From Bacteroidetes bacterium UBA6161 (GTDB taxonomy: Bacteria > Bacteroidota > Bacteroidia > NS11-12g > UBA955): a stretch of DNA of 5,488 bases. The stretch is taken from NCBI GenBank assembly GCA_002422315.1, contig DIUJ01000029.1, positions 1 to 5,488 of the forward strand. Reading direction: 5' to 3'. The stretch's first letter is position 1. Each line of letters opens with the position of its first letter. The translations under genes and the position numbers were made by a program. The notes below the pieces were generated by a model. It did no database searches and was not told the origin of the DNA. It saw only the letters and a list, made by a program, of their open reading frames with translations. This document shows positions 5,459 through 5,488 of this stretch, piece by piece.

Positions 5459-5488
5459 CTATAAGTTTAACCCAAAATACGCATTAGC
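5459..5488 (-). CDS. Possible last nine codons of a minus-strand gene entering from the right edge
   Basis: One minus-strand frame is open from the edge to TAG at 5461-5459 and ends ...AYFGLNL. A small dyad (GCACC/GGTGT, 5459-5446, loop of four) with T-rich sequence after it on the minus strand begins at the last base of the stop and could terminate such a gene. Thirty bases are too few to be sure that this is coding. Confidence 0.2.
   Translation of the reverse strand, partial: ANAYFGLNL

Overview
The window looks like a piece of a Bacteroidota chromosome (Flavobacteriia, Cytophagia, Sphingobacteriia or a relative; I cannot place it more finely). The evidence is a type IX secretion (T9SS) C-terminal sorting domain, a methionyl-tRNA synthetase with a KISTS loop followed by alanine-arginine-asparagine-rich motifs I associate with this phylum, promoter-like sequences of the Bacteroidota form TTG-N17..23-TAnnTTTG, no clear Shine-Dalgarno sequences, and AT-rich DNA.

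Layout. (1) Bases 1-1328, minus strand: the first 442 codons of an unrecognised exported protein with a signal peptide. The frame is open to the left edge, so the gene is truncated by the window. (2) Bases 1294-1497, minus strand: an orphan T9SS sorting-domain tail with a stop codon where the rest of the protein should be. It looks like the 3' remnant of a lost secreted-protein gene and overlaps the start of gene 1. (3) Bases 1498-1958: no convincing gene. The stretch holds a 7-base periodic tract, a duplicated 20-base hairpin-forming motif, and several other perfect inverted repeats. (4) Bases 1959-3995, plus strand: metG, complete, preceded by a promoter so close that the mRNA may be nearly leaderless. 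(5) Bases 4103-4528, plus strand: a small four-helix membrane protein of a Bacteroidota family without a known function. (6) Bases 4497-5300, minus strand: an alpha/beta hydrolase with a TTG start, converging on gene 5 with a 32-base overlap that contains a perfect 8-bp hairpin. (7) Bases 5301-5488: the hydrolase promoter and sequence I cannot assign, possibly with the tail of another minus-strand gene at the very edge.

The genes do not form one pathway. metG is housekeeping, and the membrane protein and hydrolase appear to have their own promoters. The accessory-like part is 1-1870: a secreted-protein locus that seems to have been rearranged, next to a structured repeat region. I found no CRISPR array, tRNA, rRNA, transposase or recognisable defence system.
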